From: an uncultured Gemmatimonadota bacterium
Lineage (GTDB): Bacteria > Latescibacterota > UBA2968 > UBA8231
Reading direction: 5' to 3'
DNA: 39,308 nucleotides
NCBI GenBank assembly: GCA_903893785.1
Contig: CAITNQ010000007.1
Coordinates: 1-39,308 of the forward strand
Shown: positions 8,054 to 18,158 of the stretch, piece by piece
Position numbering within the stretch: the first letter of the stretch is position 1
Layout of the letters: every line of letters begins with the position of its first letter
Notes under the pieces: model-generated
Told to the model about the DNA's origin: nothing
Database searches by the model: none
The model's input: only the letters and a program-made list of their open reading frames with translations
Translations under genes and position numbers: made by a program

Positions 8054-9538
8054 CTACAGCCCCCAACCCACCGGAGCCGTGTTGTCGTACCCCAGCATGA
8101 TGCTCTTGCGCCTGCAGAATGCGAGCAGCCCTTCCATACCCAGTTCGACACCCGTGCCGCTCATCTTGTGGGGCGGCACCGGGATCTGCGGGTAACCGGT
8201 CAGCATGGTGTTGGCCCAGATGATGCCCGTGTCCAAGGCCCGGGCCAGCCGCAGGGCGCGCTCGCCGTTGGCGGTCCACACCGAACCCGACAGGCCGTAT
8301 TCGACGCTGTTGCTCAAGCGGACGGCTTCGGCTTCGTCCCTGAAGGTCGAAACGGACAGCACCGGCCCGAAGATCTCCTCATCATGGACCGCCATGCCCG
8401 GCCGCACATCGGCAAGCACGGTGGGCTGCACCCAAAACCCCTGCTGGAGCGGCCCGGGCAGTGCCATGGCGCCCCCGCCGCATACTACCCGGCATCCCTG
8501 CGCCGGCGCCGCCTCAAGGTAGCGCAGCACCGTCCGGTACTGGGCCTGGGTGATCATCGGGCCGATCTGGGTAGCGGCCTCGCGGGGATCGCCGACTTGG
8601 ATGCGACCGACTTTGTCGCGCAGCAGGTCCAGGAAGGCGTCGGCCACCGTGTCCTGCACCAGCAGGCGCGAGCACGAGACGCACAGCTGTCCGCAGTTGA
8701 CGAAGGCGCTGATGGCCACTGCCTGCGCGGCCCGCTCCAGATCGGCATCGGCGAAGACAATGATGGCGTTCTTGCCGCCGCACTCCAGGTTCACGGCCTT
8801 CATGCTGTCCGTGGCCAGGCGCTGGATGGCCTGGCCCACGGCGGTGGATCCCGTGAAAGATACCTTCCGAACCGCCGGGTGACTGACCAGGGCATTGCCA
8901 GCCTGGGACCCCGCCCCGGTCACCACGTTCACCGCCCCGGCGGGTATCCCGGCCTCCAGGCACAGACGGGCAAAGGCGACCGTTGTCAGTGGCGTTTCCA
9001 CCGACGGTTTGAGCACGATGACATTACCGGCCGCCAGAGCCGGTGGAACCTTGAGCGCGGCGTTGACGAGCGGGTAGTTCCACGGCAGGATACCGGCGAC
9101 CACGCCATATGGTTCGTACGTCGTTAGGTAGAAGCAGCCGCCGTCGGTGCTCTTCACCGACCCTTCGATCTTGTCGGCGGCCCCGGCGTAGAAGCGGATG
9201 ATGGCCGACGTTAGCGGCAGTTCGGCCCCGCGCAACTGGCTGATCGGCTTGCCCACGTCCTGCAGCTCCAGTTCGGCCAACTCCTCGGCGCGGCTGTCGA
9301 TCAGGTCGGCCAGGCGCAGCAGCAGACGACCGCGATCGGCCGCGGTCAGTCGCTGCCAGGCCGGCGAGGCAAAAGTGCTCTGGCTGTTATCGACGACGCG
9401 ACCGACCGTGTCGGCGCTGCAGCAGGCCTGGCGGGCGATGATCTCGCCCGTCGCCGGGTTGTGCACATCGGCAAAGCCGCCGCCGCCGTCGGCCAACTCG
9501 CGTCCGTCGATGATGGGACCCACTGTCATCGGCGCCAT
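8054..9538 (-). CDS. NAD(P)-dependent aldehyde dehydrogenase, betaine-aldehyde/ALDH1-like
   Basis: This is a 494-residue ALDH-superfamily enzyme with all catalytic residues: oxyanion Asn154 in LPWNYP, Lys177 in VLKPS, general base Glu252 in NLECGGKN, and nucleophile Cys286 in NCGQLC. The FTGS nucleotide-binding motif is at 228-231 and EEIFGPV lies in the C-terminal half. It oxidises an aldehyde to an acid in the cytoplasm; the substrate is not predictable. The start is ATG 9538, preceded by AAAGGAAG; Met4 is an alternative. It lies 44 bases after the next aldehyde dehydrogenase in the same direction, so the two are probably cotranscribed. NLECGG instead of the common LELGG is a small deviation that leaves the Glu intact. 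Confidence 0.95.
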   Translation of the reverse strand: MAPMTVGPIIDGRELADGGGGFADVHNPATGEIIARQACCSADTVGRVVDNSQSTFASPAWQRLTAADRGRLLLRLADLIDSRAEELAELELQDVGKPISQLRGAELPLTSAIIRFYAGAADKIEGSVKSTDGGCFYLTTYEPYGVVAGILPWNYPLVNAALKVPPALAAGNVIVLKPSVETPLTTVAFARLCLEAGIPAGAVNVVTGAGSQAGNALVSHPAVRKVSFTGSTAVGQAIQRLATDSMKAVNLECGGKNAIIVFADADLERAAQAVAISAFVNCGQLCVSCSRLLVQDTVADAFLDLLRDKVGRIQVGDPREAATQIGPMITQAQYRTVLRYLEAAPAQGCRVVCGGGAMALPGPLQQGFWVQPTVLADVRPGMAVHDEEIFGPVLSVSTFRDEAEAVRLSNSVEYGLSGSVWTANGERALRLARALDTGIIWANTMLTGYPQIPVPPHKMSGTGVELGMEGLLAFCRRKSIMLGYDNTAPVGWGL

Positions 9539-9582
9539 AGTCTTCCTTTCCCCCCCGCGGTCGCGTTACCGACGCAGCGGCA

Positions 9583-10992
9583 TCAGTGGACGATCACCAA
9601 TTTTAGCTCGGTCATCTCCTGGATGGCGTACTTGGGGCCTTCCTTACCCATGCCGCTTTCTTTCAGGCCGCCATAGGGCATCATGTCAGCTCGCCAGACG
9701 GTGCTCCAGTTGATGTGGATGTTGCCCGAGTCGACCTGCTGGGCGAACCGCATGGCCGCGTCCAGGTCGCGCGTGAACAGCGCGGCGCTCAAGCCGTAGT
9801 TGGTGCTGTTGGCGAGTGCGATGGCCTCGTCGAGCGCCGAGAAACGGGTCAGGGCCACTGCCGGACCGAACAACTCGTCGCAGGAAATGCGCATACCCGG
9901 GGCGACATCGGCGACAATGGTCGGCGCGTGCAGCGCCCCCTGCCGTTGGCCACCGGTGACCAGGCGGGCCCCTTGGGCCACGGCATCGGCGATCCATTGG
10001 CCGACGCGCGTGGCGTCCTCGACCCGGATCATCGGCCCCACCTTCACGGTCTCGTCCATGGGGTTGCCGGTGGTCAGCGCCTCGACCTTGGGCTTGAGGG
10101 CGGCGATGAAGTCATCGTACACGGGGGCGGCCACCAGGACCCGCTGGGTTGAGATGCACACCTGCCCCGCGTTGGCGTACCCGCCCGCCGCCGTGGCGGT
10201 AGCCGCTTTCTCGATGTCGGCGTCGGCCATGACCACCAGCGGCGAGTTGGACCCCAGCTCCATGGTCACCCGTTTCAAACCGGCAGTGCGGACGATGTGC
10301 TCGCCGACATCGCGACTGCCCGTGAAGCTGATCTTGCGCACCCGCGGGTCGGCGCAGAGCCGGTCACCGATGGCACCACCGGAGCCGGTCAACACCTGCA
10401 GCGCCTGCGGTGGTACCCCTGCCTCCAGGAGGATCTCGGTCAGTTTGAGGGCCGACAGCGGGGTGTCGGTGGCTGGCTTGAGGATGACCGCATTCCCTGC
10501 CGCCAGAGCCGGTCCCACCTTGTGGCACACCAAATTCATGGGGAAGTTGAACGGCGTGATCGCCACCACCACGCCGCAGGGGACGCGCAGGGTGAAACCG
10601 AACTTGCCCGCGCCGTGTCCGGCGGCATCCAGGCCGAAGGTCTCGCCGGTCAGGCGCTTGGCTTCCTCGGCCGACAACACGATGGTTTCAGTAGCCCGGG
10701 CCGCCTCGGTGCGGCCTTCGGCGATGATTTTCCCTTCCTCCAGGGTGATCGTCCGACCGAGGTCCTCGTTCCGCTCCGTCATCAGTTCGCTGGCCCGGTG
10801 GAGGATCTGGTACCGGCGGTAGGCGCTCATCTGCGCCATCAACCGCGCGCCCTCCACGGCAGTGGCCAGCGCGGTCTCCACATCATCTGCACTGGCCCGC
10901 GGCACGGTGTCAATGACCGTGCCGTCGAACGGATTGCGGACCTCGATCCGGTCGTCCCGATCCACCCAGGCGCCGCCGATGTGCATTTTCAC
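9583..10992 (-). CDS. Aldehyde dehydrogenase, lactaldehyde/GAPN-like group
   Basis: This is a 469-residue aldehyde dehydrogenase. Asn149 (TPFNFP), Lys172 (ILKPA), Glu245 in MELGSNSP and Cys279 in NAGQVCIS form the active site. The MELGSNSP/NAGQVCIS combination is typical of the group containing lactaldehyde, glyceraldehyde and phosphonoacetaldehyde dehydrogenases and differs from its two neighbours. The start is GTG at 10992, eight bases after a GGAGGT site; the ATG two codons later is spaced less well. Lactaldehyde is the end product of deoxysugar (fucose, rhamnose) breakdown, which would suit the sugar-related context, but that assignment is inference. It is followed 44 bases later by another aldehyde dehydrogenase gene. 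Confidence 0.93.
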   Translation of the reverse strand: MKMHIGGAWVDRDDRIEVRNPFDGTVIDTVPRASADDVETALATAVEGARLMAQMSAYRRYQILHRASELMTERNEDLGRTITLEEGKIIAEGRTEAARATETIVLSAEEAKRLTGETFGLDAAGHGAGKFGFTLRVPCGVVVAITPFNFPMNLVCHKVGPALAAGNAVILKPATDTPLSALKLTEILLEAGVPPQALQVLTGSGGAIGDRLCADPRVRKISFTGSRDVGEHIVRTAGLKRVTMELGSNSPLVVMADADIEKAATATAAGGYANAGQVCISTQRVLVAAPVYDDFIAALKPKVEALTTGNPMDETVKVGPMIRVEDATRVGQWIADAVAQGARLVTGGQRQGALHAPTIVADVAPGMRISCDELFGPAVALTRFSALDEAIALANSTNYGLSAALFTRDLDAAMRFAQQVDSGNIHINWSTVWRADMMPYGGLKESGMGKEGPKYAIQEMTELKLVIVH

Positions 10993-11094
10993 GCTGCCTT
11001 ACCTCCGTTTTCGGGTTCTGCCACGACATCGCGGGCAAATCTCCGACAGCCGCCGTCCCGGCGCCAGAGGCGAGCCGGGTGCTGTCGCCGGCAG

Positions 11095-11128
11095 GCAAGA
11101 AGACGGCCGGGGCCCTCCGGCCCCGGCC
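11095..11128 (-). terminator. Intrinsic terminator candidate after the third aldehyde dehydrogenase
   Basis: A perfect 10-bp GC stem, GGCCGGGGCC (11105-11114) with its complement at 11119-11128, encloses a four-base loop. On the minus strand it is followed by GTCTTCTTGC, a modest T-rich tail. It lies 57 bases past the stop of the 11185-12672 gene and before the start of the 9583-10992 gene. This suggests the third aldehyde dehydrogenase is transcribed as a separate unit. Confidence 0.6.
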
Positions 11129-11184
11129 ATGCTCAACCCTCCCTCAACCGCCCTTGTCGGGGCATGGCGGTGGCCCGCCCACGG

Positions 11185-12672
11185 TCACAGGGGCCGCACG
11201 ACGCTCTGGCTGCGGTAATAGTCATACAGCGTCTCGGGCGAATTCACCCCACCGCCCATGCCACTCAGATTGACGCCGCCGTACGGGACGCCCAGCGGGA
11301 ACACGTTGTGGGCATTGACCCAGCTGTTGCCGGCCACCATTGACTCGGCAACGCGCTGAGCCCGGGCCAGGTCGGCAGACCAGACGCTGTTGGCCAGGCC
11401 GTACCGCGTCCGGTTCACCAGCGCCACGCCCTCTTCCTCACTGCCAAAACGGGCCAGAAACGCCACCGGGCCGAAGATCTCCTCGCGCGCCGCGACATTG
11501 TCGAGGCCGCCGGCGAGCAGGGCTGGTTTGACGTAGAACCCCGCCTCGCCCCCGTTGACCCGGCAGGCGCCGCCCTCCAAGACCAGGGAGGCGCCCTCGG
11601 CCACGCCGCGCTCCAGGTAACCCAAAACGCGCTGTCGTTGTTTCTCGCTGACTACCGGCCCCATCTGTGATTCGGCGTCAAAGGTCAGGCCGACGCGGAC
11701 GGCCGCCATCTTGGCGCGCACCTGGGCCACGAACTCATCGTAGATCCGCTCGTGAACGATCCACCGCGTGGCGTCGCAGCACACCTGGCCACTGTGGAAG
11801 GTGATGGCGCCGGCCAGGCGCGTGGTGGTGTCGTCCACATCCACGTCGTCGAACACCAGTGCCGCGCCTTTGCCACCCAGTTCCAGCTTCACCGGCGTCA
11901 GGTTGCGGCCGGCTGCCTCGGCCACCTGTCGACCCACCTCGGGCGAACCGGTGAACGACATGCGCCGCAGTCCGGGGTGGCGCGACAAGGCTGCCCCGGT
12001 GGTCTCACCCGGGCCGGCGACCACGTTGATTACGCCATCGGGGATCCCGGCCTCCTGTGCCAGGCGGCCCAGGTAAAGGCTGCTCAGGGGCGTGTCCTCC
12101 GCCGGTTTTACCACCACGGTGTTGCCGGCGGCCAGGGCCGGCGCGGTGCCCCATCCCAGGAGCAGGAAGGGGAAGTTCCACGGGAAGATGAAGCCGCAGG
12201 GGCCCCATGGATGGCGCACTGACCACGCCTCGTGGTGGGCCACCGGAATGACGTGGCGCGAGGGCACCTGCTGCGCCAGGTCCGTGAAGTAGCGCAGCGT
12301 TGCCACGAAGTTCTGGATGTCGCCGGTGGCGTGCGGCACGAGCTTGCCGCAATCCAGCGCCTCCAGCTGCGCCAGGGCCGGCAGATGCCGCTCCACGGTG
12401 TCCGCCAGCCGGTGCAGCAGGGCTCCGCGTTCGTTGGCCGGCAGGCGTCCCCAGCCGCCCGGTCCGAAGGCCTGCGCTGCCGCCGCCACCGCGCGGTCCA
12501 CTTCGGCGGCCGACATGACGCAGAACCGCGCCACGGGTTGACCGGTGGCCGGGTCCAGGGTGGCCAGGGTCTCGTCTGCCGCCACCCACTCGCCGCCGAT
12601 GAAAGACCGCAACGGCGACTCGGCAAGGAAGCTCTGTACCTCAGGCAGCAGTTGGGCCATCTGGGTGCTCAT
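11185..12672 (-). CDS. NAD(P)-dependent aldehyde dehydrogenase
   Basis: This is a 495-residue member of the ALDH superfamily, closest in style to the ALDH1/betaine-aldehyde type. Catalytic residues are Asn166 (FPWNFP), Lys189 (VVKPA), Glu264 in LELGGKG and Cys298 in SGQVCC. FTGSPEVG (240-247) and EEIFGPV are intact. The start is ATG 12672 with AGGAAGGAG six bases upstream; a 17-codon open extension upstream has no site. The vicinal second Cys (299) after the nucleophile is notable because such pairs can form a regulatory disulfide. The gene is probably its own transcription unit, with a promoter candidate upstream and a hairpin downstream. The physiological aldehyde is unknown. Confidence 0.94.
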   Translation of the reverse strand: MSTQMAQLLPEVQSFLAESPLRSFIGGEWVAADETLATLDPATGQPVARFCVMSAAEVDRAVAAAAQAFGPGGWGRLPANERGALLHRLADTVERHLPALAQLEALDCGKLVPHATGDIQNFVATLRYFTDLAQQVPSRHVIPVAHHEAWSVRHPWGPCGFIFPWNFPFLLLGWGTAPALAAGNTVVVKPAEDTPLSSLYLGRLAQEAGIPDGVINVVAGPGETTGAALSRHPGLRRMSFTGSPEVGRQVAEAAGRNLTPVKLELGGKGAALVFDDVDVDDTTTRLAGAITFHSGQVCCDATRWIVHERIYDEFVAQVRAKMAAVRVGLTFDAESQMGPVVSEKQRQRVLGYLERGVAEGASLVLEGGACRVNGGEAGFYVKPALLAGGLDNVAAREEIFGPVAFLARFGSEEEGVALVNRTRYGLANSVWSADLARAQRVAESMVAGNSWVNAHNVFPLGVPYGGVNLSGMGGGVNSPETLYDYYRSQSVVRPL

Positions 12673-12743
12673 GGAGGTCTCCTTCCTGGTGCTGTCCATA
12701 TGCCTGCATGAAGGGCGAAGCAAGGCCGACGAACCTGTGCCTA

Positions 12744-12772
12744 TTCATACCGAAATGCAGGCCGGTGCACAA
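12744..12772 (-). promoter_or_regulatory. Candidate sigma-70 promoter for the 11185-12672 aldehyde dehydrogenase
   Basis: On the minus strand, TTGTGC (12772-12767) and TATGAA (12749-12744) are separated by exactly 17 bases and lie in the most AT-rich part of the intergenic space. The predicted start of transcription is about 65 bases before the ATG. The -35 matches three of six consensus bases and the -10 four of six, so this is suggestive only. Nothing else is visible between 12773 and 12970. Confidence 0.35.
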
Positions 12773-12970
12773 CCCGGCGGCCTTGGTCGAGCCCCAACCA
12801 CAATCATCCGCGGCCGACACGCGCGGACCGGTGCCGCCGCGGGAGGCGCCGTGTCGGCAGGGCCGACAGACTCGCGGTGGCCGTCCGGCCGGCCCGGGAT
12901 CGGTCGCTCCAGGTCGACGGGGCAGCGCCGTGGGCCATGCCGGGGCGCCGCCCACCGGGGCGTGGGCAGC

Positions 12971-13915
12971 CTAACCGCGCGGTGGGGCGGCGGTCCAGGC
13001 GCCCGGATCGTCGGCCAGGAAGGCATCGAGAAAGGCCGACTCCTCGGTGCACCGCGGCCGCCATCCGGTGGCCGTGGCGAGACGGTCCAGAGAGCCACAG
13101 ATCGACCGGGGCTCGCCTGGCCGCAGCCGCCCTGCATCGACCTCGAAGCGGACCTCCACCCCCAGGCGCGCCGCCAGCGACCGGGCCAACTGCCCCAAGT
13201 GGCGCCGAACGCCGCTACAGATGTTGAACACGCCCAAGCCGGGCGACCACGGATGGGCCACCAGGACCCCCAGGGCGGTGACCAAGTCGGCCACGGCGCC
13301 CACGTCGCGGTGGATCTCCAGATTGCCCACGGGCACCACCGCGGTCCGGCCGGGCCCGGCGGCGCACAGACCCTGATACACATGGGGCAGGAAGAATGCC
13401 GCGGGCTGCGTCTTGTGGGTGTGGTTGAACAGGCGTGCTATGGTCAGCCGTCCTGCATCGATGGGCAACTGGCAGAGGGCCTGTTCGGCCTCCCACTTGC
13501 TGTGCGCGTACACCCCCGTCGGCGCTGCCTCCCGGTCCTCGGTCAGCACGCAATCCGTCGCGGCCTCGGTGCCGCTGGGGGTGCGGTACACCAGTGCGGT
13601 ACTGGCGAACACGAAATGGGCCCCGGGGGTGTGCCGCCGCAGGGCCTGGTACAGGTCCACAGCGGCGTCCCGGTTTAACCGGTAGGCGCGGCCCGGGTCG
13701 CGCTCGCAGGTGGGTACGTGGCTGAGGCCGGCCAGGTGCACTACCGCGGCCCAATCGCGGCCCGCCACGGCGCTCTCCACGGCGGCCCGGTCGCCGATAT
13801 CAAGCTGGTCGCGCGCTGGCGCCCAGACGGCGTACCCACGTGCCGATAGGTGCGGCGCCAGGAGCGAGGCAACGAAGCCCTGGCCGCCGGTCACCAGGAC
13901 CCAGGGACGTGCCAT
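12971..13915 (-). CDS. NAD-dependent epimerase/reductase, GDP-6-deoxy-D-mannose reductase (Rmd)-like
   Basis: This is a 314-residue extended short-chain dehydrogenase. The Rossmann motif is VTGGQGFVAS (8-17). The active site is Ser105 with YAHSK, giving Tyr136 and Lys140. LFNHTHKTQPAAFFLP resembles the FNHxGPGQ substrate loop of Rmd enzymes. Rmd reduces the 4-keto group of GDP-4-keto-6-deoxy-mannose to GDP-D-rhamnose for surface polysaccharide. The gene begins with ATG 13915, one base after the stop of the dehydratase that would supply its substrate, so the pair is almost certainly coupled. It lacks the epimerase features of GDP-fucose synthase, which favours the rhamnose branch. Other 4-keto reductases in the family (talose-forming) cannot be excluded. 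Confidence 0.8.
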   Translation of the reverse strand: MARPWVLVTGGQGFVASLLAPHLSARGYAVWAPARDQLDIGDRAAVESAVAGRDWAAVVHLAGLSHVPTCERDPGRAYRLNRDAAVDLYQALRRHTPGAHFVFASTALVYRTPSGTEAATDCVLTEDREAAPTGVYAHSKWEAEQALCQLPIDAGRLTIARLFNHTHKTQPAAFFLPHVYQGLCAAGPGRTAVVPVGNLEIHRDVGAVADLVTALGVLVAHPWSPGLGVFNICSGVRRHLGQLARSLAARLGVEVRFEVDAGRLRPGEPRSICGSLDRLATATGWRPRCTEESAFLDAFLADDPGAWTAAPPRG

Positions 13916-13916
13916 G

Positions 13917-16311
<2,395 letters not shown>

Positions 16312-16326
16312 CTCATCCGCGCGCGT

Positions 16327-16350
16327 TGCCGGTGCGTTCGTGCACCGGCA
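16327..16350 (+). terminator. Hairpin after the aldo/keto reductase (terminator candidate)
   Basis: A perfect 9-bp inverted repeat, TGCCGGTGC (16327-16335) and its complement (16342-16350), with loop GTTCGT, starts 16 bases after the stop codon. No T-tract follows. It is either a weak terminator or a structure in the leader of the next gene, whose ribosome site lies about 40 bases further on. Confidence 0.45.
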
Positions 16351-16397
16351 TCACCCAGGTCGCCCGGCAGGCCGCGGGCCCGCCAGCAGGAGAAGGC

Positions 16398-17579
16398 ATG
16401 GAAACAGTGACATTGCAGGTGGCTGCGGGTGGAGAGTCGCCCACGCCGCCCGAAGCCTGTCGGGGAATCATCGTTGGCCCTGGGGCGAATCAACCCGCCG
16501 CGTACCCCGGGTACGGCGGGTTTGTTGGCTGGGAGTCGCCGCTGCGCCGGCGCGATGGTACCTGGCTGGTAGCGTTCTCGGCCGGTTACTGGCACGCCTC
16601 GCCGCCCACACCCCTCCGCTACCCGGCGGCGACGGTCGCCGAGTTTGCCCGTCTGGGCATGCCTGTGGGCATCGACGCGCCTACCGGCGGGCGGGCCATG
16701 ATCGTGCGCTCCGCTGATGAAGGCCGCCGCTGGAGCCGGCCCGACACACTGATCGACACACCGGCCGACGACCGCCACCCGAGTTTGCTTGAGCTGCCCA
16801 GTGGGGTCCTGCTGAGCTCGCTGTTCAGCTATACCAGCGGCGATCCAGATGCCGAGTGTCACGTGTACGTGGTTCGATCCCTCGACGGGGGCGTAAATTG
16901 GGAACAACAGCCGCGGTTCCTGCCGACGCCCTTCGTCGCCGAGGAGACTGACGGCCCACTGCAGCTCCAGCCCGACGGCTCGGTGCTGATGATCGTTGAC
17001 GGCCAGCGACAACGGGGTGGCCGGTGGGAAGTCGGCGTTTTCCGTGGGGTGGACGAGGGACAGCGCTGGTCGTGGGTGGGGGGCTACCAAGCCGATCACG
17101 ATCTGTTCGAGCCCAGTCTGGCGCGCCTGAACGACGGCAGGCTGGTGGCCGTCGCCCGGCCCGAAGGGGCCATCTGCTGGTCGGCGGACGAGGGCCGCAC
17201 CTGGACGCCGCCGGTTACCTTCGGCCTGCGCCTGTTTGCCCCCAGCCTGTATGTGCTGGCCGACGGCACCCTGGTGTGCCTGCACGGCTCGTACTGCCCC
17301 GGTGCGCCCGGGCTTCGCCTCGTGTTCAGCCGCGATGGGGGACGCACCTGGGTGGGGGCCGGGCCGGGCCATGGGTTCCTGGTCGATCATGCCTACGGGT
17401 ACGGCAAGGCCATGGAGCTGCCCGACGGCAGCTTGTTCGTAGTCTACCTGAGCACTGGTGGCCATCGTGCCGACGACGCGCAGAGCAACGCCATCCGCTG
17501 TATCCGGGTGCGCCTCCGCGCCGACTACCAGGGGATCGAGCTGCTGCCGGCCGCCAATGCGGCGGGTGCCGCGCCGTGA
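16398..17579 (+). CDS. Sialidase-fold (BNR/Asp-box) protein, possible exo-glycosidase
   Basis: This is a 393-residue protein starting at ATG 16398 after AGGAGAAGG. Five Asp-boxes (S/GxDxGxxW) are visible: 105-112 SADEGRRW, 161-168 SLDGGVNW, 217-224, 262-269 SADEGRTW and 311-318 SRDGGRTW. They are regularly spaced, as in a six-bladed propeller. The sialidase family cleaves terminal sialic acids, but many propeller relatives act on other acidic sugars or are lyases. No clear F/YRIP motif is seen; the N-terminal WESPLRRRDGTWL may take its place. There is no signal peptide, so the protein appears cytoplasmic, unusual for a sialidase and more consistent with processing imported oligosaccharides. 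It is followed 56 bases later by the SRPBCC gene. Confidence 0.8.
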   Translation: METVTLQVAAGGESPTPPEACRGIIVGPGANQPAAYPGYGGFVGWESPLRRRDGTWLVAFSAGYWHASPPTPLRYPAATVAEFARLGMPVGIDAPTGGRAMIVRSADEGRRWSRPDTLIDTPADDRHPSLLELPSGVLLSSLFSYTSGDPDAECHVYVVRSLDGGVNWEQQPRFLPTPFVAEETDGPLQLQPDGSVLMIVDGQRQRGGRWEVGVFRGVDEGQRWSWVGGYQADHDLFEPSLARLNDGRLVAVARPEGAICWSADEGRTWTPPVTFGLRLFAPSLYVLADGTLVCLHGSYCPGAPGLRLVFSRDGGRTWVGAGPGHGFLVDHAYGYGKAMELPDGSLFVVYLSTGGHRADDAQSNAIRCIRVRLRADYQGIELLPAANAAGAAP

Positions 17580-17635
17580 CCGCCGTCGGTAGGCCGCGGC
17601 GCCCGACCCGCGCGCCGACCAGGATGCGGTGACCC

Positions 17636-18151
17636 ATGCCGCACATCTACCGACTGCACTGCCGCCAGCGCCTGGCGCTGGACCTGGACCAGGCGTGGAC
17701 GTTCTTTCGCGATCCGCACAACCTGGCGGCGATCACCCCGGGGTACCTGGGCTTCTCCATCGTCGCGCCGGTGCCGGCGGAAATCCGCACCGGGCTCCTC
17801 ATCGAGTACCGGGTGGCTGTGTTGGCCGGCCTTCGCGTGCGCTGGTTGACCGAGATCAAAGCGGTCGAACCGCCGCACCGTTTCATTGACGAGCAACGCT
17901 TCGGCCCGTACGCGCTTTGGCTCCACGAGCACCGCTTCACCGCCGTCGAAGGCGGTGTCGAGTGCGAAGACCTGGTGCACTACGCGTTGCCCCTGGGCTG
18001 GCTGGGCCGCCTGGTCCATGCCCTGTACGTCCGGGGCCAACTGGCGGCGATTTTCGCCTACCGCGCGCAGGTGCTGGCGCGGCGTTTCGGTTCCTGTTGC
18101 CGGCTGACTGCGGACGAGGGCGGCGCGGCCCTCGGTGCCCATGACCTGTGA
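17636..18151 (+). CDS. SRPBCC (START/Bet v 1-like) superfamily protein
   Basis: This is a 171-residue small soluble protein. The N-terminal phrase QAWTFFRDPHNLAAITPGY, with the later GLLIEYRV and RFIDEQRFGPYALWLHEHRF, is the pattern of the SRPBCC group often annotated as 'cell division inhibitor' or ligand-binding coenzyme-related proteins. The fold is a helix-grip cavity that binds hydrophobic ligands; ligand and role are unknown. The ribosome site before ATG 17636 is weak (GGTGA). The stop at 18151 lies seven bases before the next gene's ATG, so the two are likely cotranscribed. The last 20 residues beyond the fold are poorly conserved-looking. Confidence 0.8.
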   Translation: MPHIYRLHCRQRLALDLDQAWTFFRDPHNLAAITPGYLGFSIVAPVPAEIRTGLLIEYRVAVLAGLRVRWLTEIKAVEPPHRFIDEQRFGPYALWLHEHRFTAVEGGVECEDLVHYALPLGWLGRLVHALYVRGQLAAIFAYRAQVLARRFGSCCRLTADEGGAALGAHDL

Positions 18152-18158
18152 GGTGAAC

